Positions 1-8,600 of a stretch of 32,522 nucleotides of DNA are shown piece after piece. The position numbers and the translations under genes are program-made. The notes beneath the pieces are model-generated. The model made no database searches and was not told the DNA's origin. It saw nothing but the letters and a program-made list of their open reading frames with translations. This stretch comes from Guillardia theta CCMP2712. Lineage: Eukaryota; Cryptophyceae; Pyrenomonadales; Geminigeraceae. Where the stretch lies: contig NW_005434560.1 in assembly GCF_000315625.1 (NCBI RefSeq), forward strand, positions 57,978 to 90,499, given 5' to 3'. How positions within the stretch are numbered: the first letter of the stretch is position 1; each line of letters opens with the position of its first letter.

Positions 1-213
1 TACAGAATCAAGCAGTATGATTTCTGTCGCAACTGTGTGCTGACTGTAGTTGTAGAGACTGCCTGGAGACAGCGCTTTGGGAGCAACTTTGAACTTCAGT
101 GGGATTCATCCCAGCTTGAATACAATGGGGTTCATCGTACAGCTGGTATCAACGAGCAATCGCCTACACCAATCTCTGATTCAGGGAGGGAGAACCTTGG
201 CAGGAAGGTTTGA
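1..213 (+). CDS. Possible C-terminal end of a truncated gene (uncertain)
   Basis: Frame 1 is open from the first base of the window to a TGA at 211-213, giving 70 codons that begin YRIKQYDFCRNCVLTVVV and include ETAWRQRFGSNFELQW. The composition is natural for protein, with Trp, Cys and aromatic residues. However, an open frame of this length can occur by chance and no family is recognised. The sequence on either side differs in base composition from the gene-dense part of the window. This could therefore be host sequence or a decayed mobile element rather than a viral gene. Confidence 0.2.
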   Translation, partial: YRIKQYDFCRNCVLTVVVETAWRQRFGSNFELQWDSSQLEYNGVHRTAGINEQSPTPISDSGRENLGRKV

Positions 214-880
214 TATTGAGAAGTAGAATCAGATGATTGGCGTGGCGTGGTATCAAGCTTCTTCTCCCGAAGACTGTTCAAGGAACTCCAGGTCAAGTCA
301 AGCAGGTTAGGATGTGAAGCCTTCCATCATGATCGCAAGATACAAGACCTATGATCGCAAGAATTGAAATGAGAATTGAAATTGATGAAAAATCGGCCGT
401 TGAGAAATTGAAAAAATTCAAAATGAAGAGATGATTGATGGGAAAGGCAAATGAAAGAAGATCATATGGTCAATATGAGAATTGAAATGAAAATGCATGC
501 AAATGAAATCTCAAGAGCTCTCAGGTGACATGGCGCCAAATCATTCATACCGCGGTTAGATAGCGATTTGTTAGAAGGGCCCGTAGAGCAGGATAGTTAG
601 GACAAACACATTGGTCATGAATGGTGGACATCACTGGGTGGAAAATTTGGATTGAGAAAGTCAGATGGGTGACAATTGAAATCGATGGGATTTGAAGCAC
701 AATGATGGGATGGACGACTAGATGATCAGAAAGGTGTCTGGGGAGCCTGACTGATCAGAGGGGAAGCCTGACGAACAAGTGCAGTGCGGCACAGTCGAGT
801 TCAGGTGGTGGAGGAGTGTTGAAGGTACTGACGAGGTTTCTATGAAAGAGAGTGTGTAGGTAAAAGATGGATGGAGAAGG
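214..880. other. Gene-free purine-rich stretch with degenerate GAATTGAAATGA-like repeats
   Basis: No open frame of coding character is seen on either strand. Between about 355 and 510 variants of the word GAGAATTGAAATGA recur (for example near 369 and 476), giving an A/G-rich, imperfectly repetitive strand. No function can be assigned. Confidence 0.4.
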
Positions 881-1012
881 ATCTAGGAGCCTGAGCAAGA
901 AGCAGCTTGGAGCATGGAGGAGGATCTGGATGCAGGAGGATCTGGGTGCAGGGAGGAGCTTGGAGCATGGAAGAGGAGATTGCGATTCAGAAGGATGCAG
1001 GGTGCAGCTAGC

Positions 1013-1096
1013 ATGGAGGATGCAGGAAGCTTGATGGAGGATGCAGGAAGCTTGATGGAGGAAGCAGGGAGCTTGATGGAGGAGATTGGGATCCAG
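1013..1096. repeat. 21-bp minisatellite, four units
   Basis: Units starting at 1013, 1034, 1055 and 1076 each read approximately ATGGAGGATGCAGGAAGCTTG, with the later units drifting (GAAGCAGGGAGCTTG, then GAGATTGGGATCCAGG). The flanks from about 895 to 1150 contain looser copies of the same words, such as AGCTTGGAGCATGGA at 905 and near 957. Because 21 is a multiple of three, the array stays open in several frames. The reading frames across it are therefore best explained as repeat artefacts. Confidence 0.8.
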
Positions 1097-1668
1097 GAAA
1101 GAGCAGGGAGCTTGGAGGAGGAGAGCGCGGTGGTGCAGCTTGGAGGAGGAGCAGGGAGATGTTTAAAAAGGGGGTTCCCAGAGGATGAAGGATGAAGTGG
1201 AAAAGGAAGCTGAGAATCTCGCTTAACTTCGTCAGGGAGGGTGTAAGAACTCGGATAAGTTCTTGGAGACGGCGAGAAGTTCAGGGTATTGCGTCTCATC
1301 GATGGACGAAGCTCAGCGAGATGGAAGTGGGTTTCGACATAGGTCTGGAATTAAGGAATCTACGAGCCTGAGGGTCAGGCGGAGAAGAGGGGGTTAGAAG
1401 GACACGTGTCCACTGCGCGCTGTGCATCGTACTGGGTTGCAAGGGACTGAAGGGAAGGTGACTGCTGTGAATAAAGGAAGTGTTGGTGGTGTTGTGTGGT
1501 TCTTCTGAGAGTTCTATCATCATCAGTGAAGGTGTTAGAGACTGTACAGCTGTGTATCGTTGAGGTGAATAAGGTTGGTGTAAGGATCTCAGGTGTACTG
1601 AGAGTTAGTCTTTGGTGGATCTTGGGTTAAATAGATTCTGGCCAGTGAGGTGGAGGTTGATTCGATTA

Positions 1669-1790
1669 CGGTCACGTGATGTGTCACGTGACCGGTCAGG
1701 TGAGCCTGTCAGCCGGGTCACGGCCCCTGTCAGCCGGCTGACATGTCACAGGCCTGCTGACACGGTCCGCTGACCGGTCACGGCCGCCCG
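1669..1790. repeat. Cluster of palindromes and short repeats (CACGTG / CAGCCGG / ACCGGT)
   Basis: A perfect inverted repeat with 11-base arms (CGGTCACGTGA / TCACGTGACCG) and a 4-base loop spans 1669-1694. Each arm itself contains the palindrome CACGTG. It is followed by two direct copies of CCTGTCAGCCGG at 1705-1716 and 1726-1737, 21 bases apart. The palindrome GTCAGCCGGCTGAC lies at 1729-1742, and GACCGGTCACGG lies near 1770-1781. Such density, next to the first gene, suggests a cis-acting site such as a replication origin or a binding array. That role is inferred only. Confidence 0.65.
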
Positions 1791-1930
1791 GAGAGATCGG
1801 GCCCCCGGCCAATCTCCGGGCCGGACACTTAGCCTCCTGGCGGGCCTCCAGGGGGTCTGAGGCGGGGCTGAAGGCTGCAGTCGGTCTACTGACGGGCCCG
1901 GCCGGCAGGATCCGTCGAGAAACAGGGGGG

Positions 1931-2278
1931 TCAAGGGCAGAGACGGTACAGCTTCTCCTTCCCCTGTGTCTGCAGCGTCTCCACCATGGCCTGCACAGAC
2001 TTGATGTCTCCCATCACCTGCTGCACCCCCGCGTGAACCTTGATCGCCCAGACATCGGCGTTCTCCTTGCATTGAGAGAAGTACCGCTTGTACTGGTTGT
2101 CGTCCCCGATGACCTCAAAGGCCTTGTTGCAGCAGTAATCCTTGAAGTTCTCATATGTGCTGAAGCATGAGGTAGACTCACAAATCTCCTCCTCCACCGC
2201 CACATCCTTCGTCGCACACACGATGCCGCGCAGCTCTGATACAAAATCCGACACACTCATCTGAGGCCGGCCCGGCAT
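1931..2278 (-). CDS. Hypothetical 115-aa cysteine-containing protein
   Basis: This is an unrecognised small protein. It has seven cysteines, including an adjacent pair in KDYCCNKAF and the motif CESTSC, then a helical C-terminal half (VHAGVQQVMGDIKSVQAMVE). No signal peptide or membrane segment is seen. The first ATG at 2278 is used; a second in-frame ATG at 2261 (MSVSDFVSEL) is a reasonable alternative. The gene is divergent from the 88-aa gene. The T10A8 tract at 2316-2333 between them lies at TATA distance from this ATG. It is the last gene before the gene-free left end. Confidence 0.6.
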   Translation of the reverse strand: MPGRPQMSVSDFVSELRGIVCATKDVAVEEEICESTSCFSTYENFKDYCCNKAFEVIGDDNQYKRYFSQCKENADVWAIKVHAGVQQVMGDIKSVQAMVETLQTQGKEKLYRLCP

Positions 2279-2315
2279 TGCTTGCCCCTACGCTTGCCGT
2301 TGAGCCCCGCGACCG

Positions 2316-2333
2316 TTTTTTTTTTAAAAAAAA
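2316..2333. promoter_or_regulatory. T/A tract, TATA-like element between divergent genes
   Basis: A run of ten T followed by eight A lies 38 bases upstream of the 115-aa gene's ATG (minus strand). It is symmetrical, so it could also act on the plus strand. A second TTTTTTAAAAA tract at 2358-2368 lies 42 bases upstream of the 88-aa gene's ATG at 2410. Confidence 0.5.
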
Positions 2334-2409
2334 GAATTCAAATCCCCCTCCGGACCCTTTTTTAAAAACAGGGCCGCCACTGGCCATTCCCACGCACCAC
2401 CTACCACGC

Positions 2410-2676
2410 ATGGCCACCACGCCGCAGCTCGCCCCCTGGCTCATCAAGTCGCTCAACGAGGACACCATATTCGTCAAGCTTGCAAGAAAGGCAGAATGCA
2501 GCGAGGATGAGGACGACTTCGACGGGATCCTGTCCCCGCTGCCGACCAAGGTTGATCTGCAGGTGCCAAATACCCCAGTGAAGAAAAGGAAGACCTTCAC
2601 GCCGATCCACTCGCCGGTAGAATCCGACGCCGAATCCTCCTCCCTATCCGACTCGGACTTCTCCTTGAATGAATAA
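2410..2676 (+). CDS. Hypothetical 88-aa acidic protein
   Basis: This is an unrecognised small protein beginning MATTPQLAPWLIKSLNEDT. It has acidic patches (SEDEDDFDG), a basic stretch with a nuclear-localisation look (VKKRKTF) and a Ser/Asp/Glu-rich C terminus (ESDAESSSLSDSD) that could be phosphorylated. The open frame extends upstream to 2278. The ATG at 2410 is preferred because the tract TTTTTTAAAAA at 2358-2368 sits at normal TATA distance, and because the upstream codons are low-complexity. The stop codon TAA lies inside AATAAAAAAAAA at 2672-2683. Confidence 0.6.
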   Translation: MATTPQLAPWLIKSLNEDTIFVKLARKAECSEDEDDFDGILSPLPTKVDLQVPNTPVKKRKTFTPIHSPVESDAESSSLSDSDFSLNE

Positions 2677-2683
2677 AAAAAAA
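2672..2683 (+). promoter_or_regulatory. AATAAA tract serving as polyA signal and possible TATA box
   Basis: AATAAAAAAAAA contains the stop codon of the 88-aa gene and lies 56-67 bases upstream of the ATG of the 303-aa gene on the same strand. It could end one transcript and start the next. Confidence 0.45.
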
Positions 2684-2738
2684 GGGATCCATCCATCACT
2701 TAGCACACCCCCGCACCACGCACGGCAAAACAACATCG

Positions 2739-3650
2739 ATGTCCCTCTCAGGGAAGTACGACCACGTCCTGATCCACAGCATCATCGACCCGGCGTCGCT
2801 GCCCGCCTTCACCGACTTCCTCATCGAGATGAGCAACTACATCGTCGCCCCGAAAAACGAGCACAGCGACGCGGTGCAGAGGGCGGCGTTCTACGGCTTC
2901 GGTGACATCCATTTCCGCGTCTCAGTCTTCCGCCTCCTGCAAGCATGCTTCATGGCCGAGTGGTACTGGTCCTCCGAGGTAGTGCCACACCGCTGGGAGA
3001 TGCTTGTCCACATCCCCACAAGGCACAACATCACGGCCGCCCAGCTCGAGCGCTTCTGCTCCTTCTGCCGCAACGGGATCAGCTGCGACGTCATCGAGCG
3101 CGGCATCAACAACGGGCTCGTCGTCTTCCTCGACCGCATCGACAAGGGCAAGAACCACGCGGGCTGGATGCGGCACCGCCTGCGCATCGCCTGCGACCGG
3201 CACAGGGAGCGGATGCGGATGCAAGAGGAGCGGGACAGGATACGGAGCGAGACGGGCATGGAATTCACCACCAGCAACATGCTCTACTTCTATCACGAGT
3301 GGCAGAACACCCGCATCGACATGCAGGCCCTCCGCGAGACGATCGAGGAGCTCAACAACAGGAACATCCAGATGACCCGCAGGGTGCACGAGAACGCCAG
3401 CTTCATAAACACCCTCTGCACCTCGGTGATGAACATCGCGGAGTCCATGCGGGCGGAGCTCAACGGCGAGGCGCTCGACGCCTTACAGGAGCACCTGACC
3501 CGCATCCAGGACATGAGCCGGCAGGCCAACAGCCTCTCCAATAACCTGCGCACGAGCTCTGTCCTCTACCGGTCGAGGACGGGCAACACCCTCGACGACC
3601 TGCTCATCGTCGTCGGGTCGGACGAGGATGACGGAATGGTCATCCAATAA
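2739..3650 (+). CDS. Hypothetical 303-aa helical protein
   Basis: The function is unrecognised. The N-terminal two thirds look globular, with many aromatic residues and a Cys cluster (FCSFCRNGISC, about residues 107-117). A very basic, charged helix follows (RHRERMRMQEERDRIR, about 155-170). The C-terminal third looks like a coiled coil (LRETIEELNNRNIQM onwards) and ends in an acidic tail (VGSDEDDGM). There is no signal peptide or membrane segment. The ATG at 2739 is the first after the A-rich element at 2672-2683. The TAA stop is embedded in AATAAA at 3646-3651. The next gene is convergent, with only seven bases between the two stops. Confidence 0.75.
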   Translation: MSLSGKYDHVLIHSIIDPASLPAFTDFLIEMSNYIVAPKNEHSDAVQRAAFYGFGDIHFRVSVFRLLQACFMAEWYWSSEVVPHRWEMLVHIPTRHNITAAQLERFCSFCRNGISCDVIERGINNGLVVFLDRIDKGKNHAGWMRHRLRIACDRHRERMRMQEERDRIRSETGMEFTTSNMLYFYHEWQNTRIDMQALRETIEELNNRNIQMTRRVHENASFINTLCTSVMNIAESMRAELNGEALDALQEHLTRIQDMSRQANSLSNNLRTSSVLYRSRTGNTLDDLLIVVGSDEDDGMVIQ

Positions 3651-3651
3651 A
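3646..3651 (+). terminator. AATAAA polyadenylation signal overlapping a stop codon
   Basis: The TAA stop of the 303-aa gene (3648-3650) is part of AATAAA, as also happens for the preceding gene. Confidence 0.55.
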
Positions 3652-3657
3652 GGATCA

Positions 3658-4104
3658 TTAAAGAACGGAAGACCGCGGCTTCCTGATGCAGATCAGCAGG
3701 TTCTTGTACACCCGCGGACTCTGCTCCGACAGCGTCAGGAGGTAGTCCTGTTGGTACCGCTGATCGAACCTCGCGTCGTTGCTATCCAGCATCCGCCACG
3801 CCACGAACGTCCAGTCCTGACCCCGCATCCATCGGTGGCACACGCGGCAGAACACCCGGAACACACTCCTCACGCACTGGACGTGCTGGACCGCCGCATT
3901 CCCCCCCTTGTACACCATGGGGGAGACGATCCTCAGACCCTCCGGCCCGTACGTCAGGCGCTCTTCCGAGAGGGGGCCAAAGGAATGCCCCTGCATCGCG
4001 AGCTCGTCCTCTCTCTGCAGCAGGTCCAAGAAGTCATGGATCAGGCGGTTGTACCCCCACGGGCACTCCATCGCAGTATCCAGCCTACTCTGCATATGCT
4101 GCAT
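3658..4104 (-). CDS. Hypothetical 148-aa protein
   Basis: This is an unrecognised protein rich in aromatic and basic residues. It has a Cys/His group (CVRSVFRVFCRVCHRWMRG, about residues 79-97) that could bind zinc but does not match a finger family I know. There is no signal peptide or obvious membrane segment. The ATG at 4104 follows GTATTTGGGG (rc of 4131-4140) at TATA spacing. An in-frame ATG at 4095 is nearly as good. The gene is convergent with the 303-aa gene and divergent from the small membrane protein at 4191. Confidence 0.65.
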   Translation of the reverse strand: MQHMQSRLDTAMECPWGYNRLIHDFLDLLQREDELAMQGHSFGPLSEERLTYGPEGLRIVSPMVYKGGNAAVQHVQCVRSVFRVFCRVCHRWMRGQDWTFVAWRMLDSNDARFDQRYQQDYLLTLSEQSPRVYKNLLICIRKPRSSVL

Positions 4105-4169
4105 ACTTTACCGTCCCCCTCCCATGCACTCCCCAAATACACGGATGGAACGAAGCATTACACACAATC

Positions 4170-4180
4170 CATTTATTTAC
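4170..4180 (+). promoter_or_regulatory. TATA-like box of the small membrane protein gene
   Basis: CATTTATTTAC lies 38-48 bases before the in-frame ATG at 4218, and only 11-21 bases before the ATG at 4191. This is the reason to suspect the downstream start. Confidence 0.4.
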
Positions 4181-4190
4181 GATCCAGGCA

Positions 4191-4424
4191 ATGGCACAAA
4201 CAAACAAAACAAAACAAATGGCCCCGGGGTCATCCAGGAACGGGAAACACACGACCGCAGCCAGGCGCTTCCTCCTCGGCTTCATCCTCGCCATCTTCTC
4301 CCTGCAGATCTTCGCCATCTTCCTCTCCATCCAGATCTCCAAGGCCCTCCGCAACGTCCACCTCCCCCGCCTCCTCCCCGAGGACATCGGCCTCCTCGTC
4401 GCTTCCAAGGCATACACCCACTAA
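4191..4424 (+). CDS. Small single-pass membrane protein (77 aa)
   Basis: A basic N-terminal region (residues 1-26) precedes one strong hydrophobic segment, FLLGFILAIFSLQIFAIFLS (about 27-46). A short polar tail containing LLPEDIGLLV follows. The basic-then-hydrophobic order suggests a signal anchor or tail-in membrane protein. The role is unknown; virion envelope or host-membrane localisation is a guess. The first ATG (4191) is reported. The TATA-like CATTTATTTAC at 4170-4180 is only about 12-20 bases before it, so the in-frame ATG at 4218, after an A-rich leader, may be the real start (68 aa). Confidence 0.6.
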   Translation: MAQTNKTKQMAPGSSRNGKHTTAARRFLLGFILAIFSLQIFAIFLSIQISKALRNVHLPRLLPEDIGLLVASKAYTH

Positions 4425-4426
4425 GC

Positions 4427-4666
4427 TCACAACGTCGCAGTCTCCGCAGGGAAACGCACGAAGCCGTGCCGGATCTTGTACGCTAGATCCATCAGGTCCT
4501 TCATCTGGAACTCCATCTTCGTAAGGATCGCATCGCAATTCTCATCTTCATCCCCGGCAGGCATGCCAAACCGCGCCATGGATGAGCCCACAGAGCCATC
4601 AAGGCTGTCCACGTAGGCCTGGATCGCATCGATCTCCCGCAGCACGTCGCCCACAGAATCTCCCAT
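4427..4666 (-). CDS. 79-aa member of the HGFIR-tail family
   Basis: This is a short helical, acidic protein (MGDSVGDVLREIDAIQAYVD) with no recognised domain. Its C-terminal segment LAYKIRHGFVRFPAETATL closely resembles the end of the 59-aa protein at 9485-9664 (VAWKIKHGFIRFEGREAAKL). It also shares the HGF[VI]R core with the 1,254-aa coiled-coil protein. The ATG at 4666 is 30 bases downstream of a CATTTAAG box (rc of 4696-4703). The gene is convergent with the small membrane protein, two bases between stops. It is the last of four related genes in a row on this strand. Confidence 0.7.
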   Translation of the reverse strand: MGDSVGDVLREIDAIQAYVDSLDGSVGSSMARFGMPAGDEDENCDAILTKMEFQMKDLMDLAYKIRHGFVRFPAETATL

Positions 4667-4695
4667 TTCCCTGCCATGCCGCCACCCATCCGCGT

Positions 4696-4703
4696 CTTAA
4701 ATG
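4696..4703 (-). promoter_or_regulatory. TATA-like box CATTTAAG of the 79-aa gene
   Basis: It sits 30 bases upstream of the ATG and in the spacer after the preceding gene. The same octamer occurs at the same place before the 300-aa gene. Confidence 0.6.
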
Positions 4704-4707
4704 CGCT

Positions 4708-5610
4708 TCATCGCACGCGGCCCGACTGGAAATCGTGCAGCGCGCTCGCCACGGTGGCGAGGCACTGCTGCAGCGCGATAAGGCGGGGCTTCAGTTCCGA
4801 TGCCTCATGTTCCATACCGTCTGAATCATCTTCATCGTCTGGTTCTTCTTCAATCTCTCCGGGCGGAGATGGGCGGTGTTGTTTTGCATGGTTGATGCGA
4901 TATCTTTCGAATTCTTGATGATTCCGTGTCAGTTTCCAATCTAAATCCTTTTGAGATTGTAAAATCTCTGCATTCTTTTTAGCCAACGACGTTTCCATGT
5001 TACGCAAATCCGTTTTGATATCTTTCAATAGATGTTGTTCACGAATATTAATCTTATGTTCGACATCTTCATTGATTTTTGACTGGATATGTGCGTCCAC
5101 ATTCAAAAGAATTCTTTTTTCAAGTTCAATGGAATCCTTCTTGAAACCTTCATTGAGTCGTGTTTTCATATTTGCTATACCTTTCTGCAAATCTGTTCTC
5201 ACACCAGACAGTTCTGCATTGATTCTTTTTTGTTCTGTATCCAATCCTTGAACAAACTGTGTTTTCATATTTTCTATATCTTTATCGATTTTCGCAATCG
5301 CATCATTGTGCAATGTTTCATGAGTCTGCAGTTCTGTTTTTAGACTAGACAATTCTGCATCGATTCTTTTGTGTTCAGTATCCAATTCATTAAACCTGAC
5401 AGCCAGATCATTCACCCTCGTTAAAATATCATCAATTGCTTCAACCAATTCATCATGATGATTTACTCCCAGCACACCTATCTGTTGATCATCCCCGGAT
5501 GCCGCATCCCCGTCCCCACCGGATGACGAATTCTCGGCGGCGGCAGGGGATGGGAACACCGGTGCAGCGCTGGATTGATTCTTGTTCTTCTTTTTAGCCC
5601 CAATCAACAT
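4708..5610 (-). CDS. 300-aa coiled-coil protein, HGFIR-tail family
   Basis: The N-terminal 45 residues are polar and low-complexity (KKKNKNQ, then Ala/Ser/Gly/Asp). From about residue 55 to 250 the sequence is one long coiled coil with repeated words such as LDTEHKRIDAELSSLKTEL and LDTEQKRINAELSGVRTDL, an internal duplication of about 40 residues. The end, LKPRLIALQQCL...FQSGRVR, aligns with the end of the neighbouring 1,254-aa protein (LAPRLRALQADL...YEHGFIR). The ATG at 5610 lies 26 bases after a CATTTAAGGGG box. The longer open frame up to 5724 overlaps the upstream gene and is not used. The coiled-coil codons are AT-rich while both ends are GC-rich. The role is likely structural. Confidence 0.8.
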   Translation of the reverse strand: MLIGAKKKNKNQSSAAPVFPSPAAAENSSSGGDGDAASGDDQQIGVLGVNHHDELVEAIDDILTRVNDLAVRFNELDTEHKRIDAELSSLKTELQTHETLHNDAIAKIDKDIENMKTQFVQGLDTEQKRINAELSGVRTDLQKGIANMKTRLNEGFKKDSIELEKRILLNVDAHIQSKINEDVEHKINIREQHLLKDIKTDLRNMETSLAKKNAEILQSQKDLDWKLTRNHQEFERYRINHAKQHRPSPPGEIEEEPDDEDDSDGMEHEASELKPRLIALQQCLATVASALHDFQSGRVR

Positions 5611-5635
5611 CCTCCCTGTCCCGCCCACTGCACCC

Positions 5636-5643
5636 CTTAAATG
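5636..5643 (-). promoter_or_regulatory. TATA-like box CATTTAAG of the 300-aa gene
   Basis: The box reads CATTTAAGGGG on the coding strand. It lies between the stop of the 1,254-aa gene (5654) and the ATG at 5610, and it fixes the choice of start. Confidence 0.65.
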
Positions 5644-5653
5644 CTCTCCCGCG

Positions 5654-8600
5654 CTAACGGATGAAGCCGTGCTCGTACTGCCAGAAGATCCTGGACGCCT
5701 TCTCGAGGTCGGCCTGCAGAGCACGGAGGCGGGGGGCCAGGGCTTCGTTGTACTCCTCCGCTACAGCATGGCCCTTCTCGCTGCGATCAGAGCTTCGGGG
5801 GGAGGCCGTAGGAGAACGTGCCTCCAGCGCGGTGACCTTCCCTACCAGGTCCATCACCTCTTCCTCTAAAGTGTTCAGCTTCGTATCCTTCTCTTGAACC
5901 ATATCCAGTGCACTCTTTGCAATGTGTTGAACGTTGTTGATCCGAGTGCCCAAGTTATCGAATTCTTTCGTGATTTCGTCTTTGAAAGCATTCAACGCAG
6001 AATCGTCCGGGACAACAGGCGCGGGAGGGGGGAACTTAGAAACGGCATCCACCTTGACATCCAGTTCACCCTGTCTCCCCTCCAATGCCTTGATGGCTTC
6101 ATCCTGCCTGGCATCCACTTCCTTGACAGCATCCAATGAAGCTTCCAGCTCTGTCGCCTGGCGCAGTGCCCTTTCAACGAACTCATTCTGTGATTCGGCC
6201 AATTCAGACACAGCCACCACAGTCTTTTGGAAGGTCTCCATACGGGCCTCCATCCCTGTTGTTTTCTCCTGACACACCCTCTCAGCCTCGGTTCTCGCCT
6301 CTCCTAGCATGGTTCCTTTCCATGCATCCAAATCGGGCTGGTTTCTTGTAATGGCGGAATGTTCTTTTTTGACTCCCTCGATTTTCTGTTCAAGGCCATC
6401 CACACGAAGCTTCAGACTCCCCGATTCATTCTTGAGAGCCTCTATTGAAGTAAAAATTCCAGTATCTTTCTCATGCTGCTGTTGCATTAGTTTTTCCTGC
6501 TTCATATCCACATCCTCGATACCCTTTTGCAACCTTCCAATATCAGTAGCCAATACACCCGACATTTCCAGGTATTCCGTAATCGACTCACGCACTTTGG
6601 ACATACTCACATCAAAGTCACGTATCCTCTGCTCGATATCTTCCATACGGGTGACCAGCTTGCCCACCTTCCCCTTCTCAGAACCATCCCAGCCACCCGT
6701 CACATCCGAACGCTGGCCATCCTTGTTGGAACCGCGGTTGATTTGGCTGGGGATGGCGGCCGTGCGTTGCTCATTCATTTCCTTGATTTCCGATTGCAGA
6801 GTCTCCATAACACCGTTCATTTTCTGCATCGCAATTGTGAGTTCTTCCACCGCATGTCGCTGATGTTCCACCAAAACTATATTATCATTGACATCCTTTT
6901 GCATCTTCTGCAATTGCATATCCGTGGTTTCTGTACAGGTTTGGTAAGTCCCCCGCATGAGCTGCATCGTCTGCTTCAATTTAGCAATATATTCCTCCAT
7001 CTCCTTTTTCCTTTTCGCCCAATCACTGGCCTCCTCCGACATGCCGTTGTCCTGTGGGTTGTAATGGTCCGGCACTGACTCCCAGATATCATTCACATTT
7101 TTTTCAATCCTGGCTAGTTCATTCTTGAAAGACTGCATCGATTCATCCATGGTGATTTTCCAGGTGCTCACTTCCTTGTTCGAATCAGTCTGTTTACGTC
7201 GAAATTCACCCAACCTATCCAACTCCAAGTCCATGTTCTTCATATTCGTAGACAGACCAATGGTATCTTTCTGCAACGACAAAAATCTATCGTCCCATTG
7301 CAACTCTGACTGCTTCGTATTGTATGTAATCTCCCGTATTTGTTTTGTATGATCACTTACCTTCTTCTGCAATCTTTCGATCTCATCTTGCATATTTTTC
7401 GATTCGTCCTTTCCATCGTACTGGATGTCCTCTTCTATCTCCCCTGAACCATGGCCTGTTGTTGGTGGGATGGGCACACGACCTCGATGATTCACCTCAT
7501 TACGAAGCTCTTCAACATGTTCAACAATGTCAAGAACGTTTGATTTCAGATCCTCAACCTTCAGGTCAACCTTTCGCACTACATTATCAATATAGGGAGT
7601 GTAAATCCTTTCGAATGCATCCTCGACGATATCATGGCAAAATATCTGCAGATTACCACGCTGCTCCTTCCCACGCAGGTCCATCTCTGTCACCAGATCT
7701 TGTTTCACCCTTTCGAAATCCTTCCTGTGTGTAACTCGGATCGTCTTCAATTCGCCATCGAAATCATCAACCCTTGCAATCAAACCTCTCAGATCACGCT
7801 GAATCGAGCTGAAATTAGTAAAAGGAATACCCGGGGTTGCATCAGTGGCTTTACCCTCTGCGGTGTTCTGGGGTACATTCCTGGTTAGTTGGTCTTCTAA
7901 CCCCTTAATTTGGAATGACAGTTTTGTGTACTTCGTTTCAAATTCGGTCCTCATCGCTGAGTTGTTATTATCATTGTGTTGCAAAGTTGACTTGTAGTCC
8001 TTCTTACACTCTTGACTCACTTCCTGTATATTCTTGTAAAGCTTCATGTACTCAGCCTTCAAACCATCCAGTTCACCCTTATCAATTGCATGTATAGCTT
8101 CAACATCTTGCAATTTTTCATCGATGTAAACCTCGAGCTTCTTCTGAATACCAGCTACTTCTGACAACATCTTGGCAGCATCCACGGATCCTCTCTGCAC
8201 GTTTTGTGGTTTTGACTGAAGCCCCTTGACTTTATCTTCCAAACTCTGAAGCTCCTTTTCAAGGTCTTCCATCACAGAAGACTGCTTCCCAATGATATCA
8301 TTGAATTTCGTGACATCTTCACGAACCCTCTCTATATTCAATTCCAAGCTACTCCTGTGTTGGTCCAACACCTGTCTCATACCCGTCATTTCAATTTTGA
8401 CCTCACGTTGAAAACTATTGACACGCTGATCACTTTCAAGCACACGGCGTTGAAAATCGGTGACTTTGGACTCCATGTCATTAACAGAATTCTTGATCTC
8501 CTCGTACGCATTCGTAAAAACATCGATGTGATCTGCACATTGTTTGGCAGCCTGTTTCATAGTATCAACATCCTGCAAGACACCCTGGTCCTTCGATTCA

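Noticed and set aside
883-1299. 138-aa minus-strand frame and the 93-aa plus-strand frame at 914-1195
   Set aside because: Both are translations of the 21-bp minisatellite (repeated SSIKLPA or AGSLMEE); repeat period divisible by three keeps frames open.
3628-4524. 298-aa plus-strand frame across the 148-aa gene and the small membrane gene
   Set aside because: Shadow of two better-supported genes; low-complexity Ser/Pro C-terminal half.
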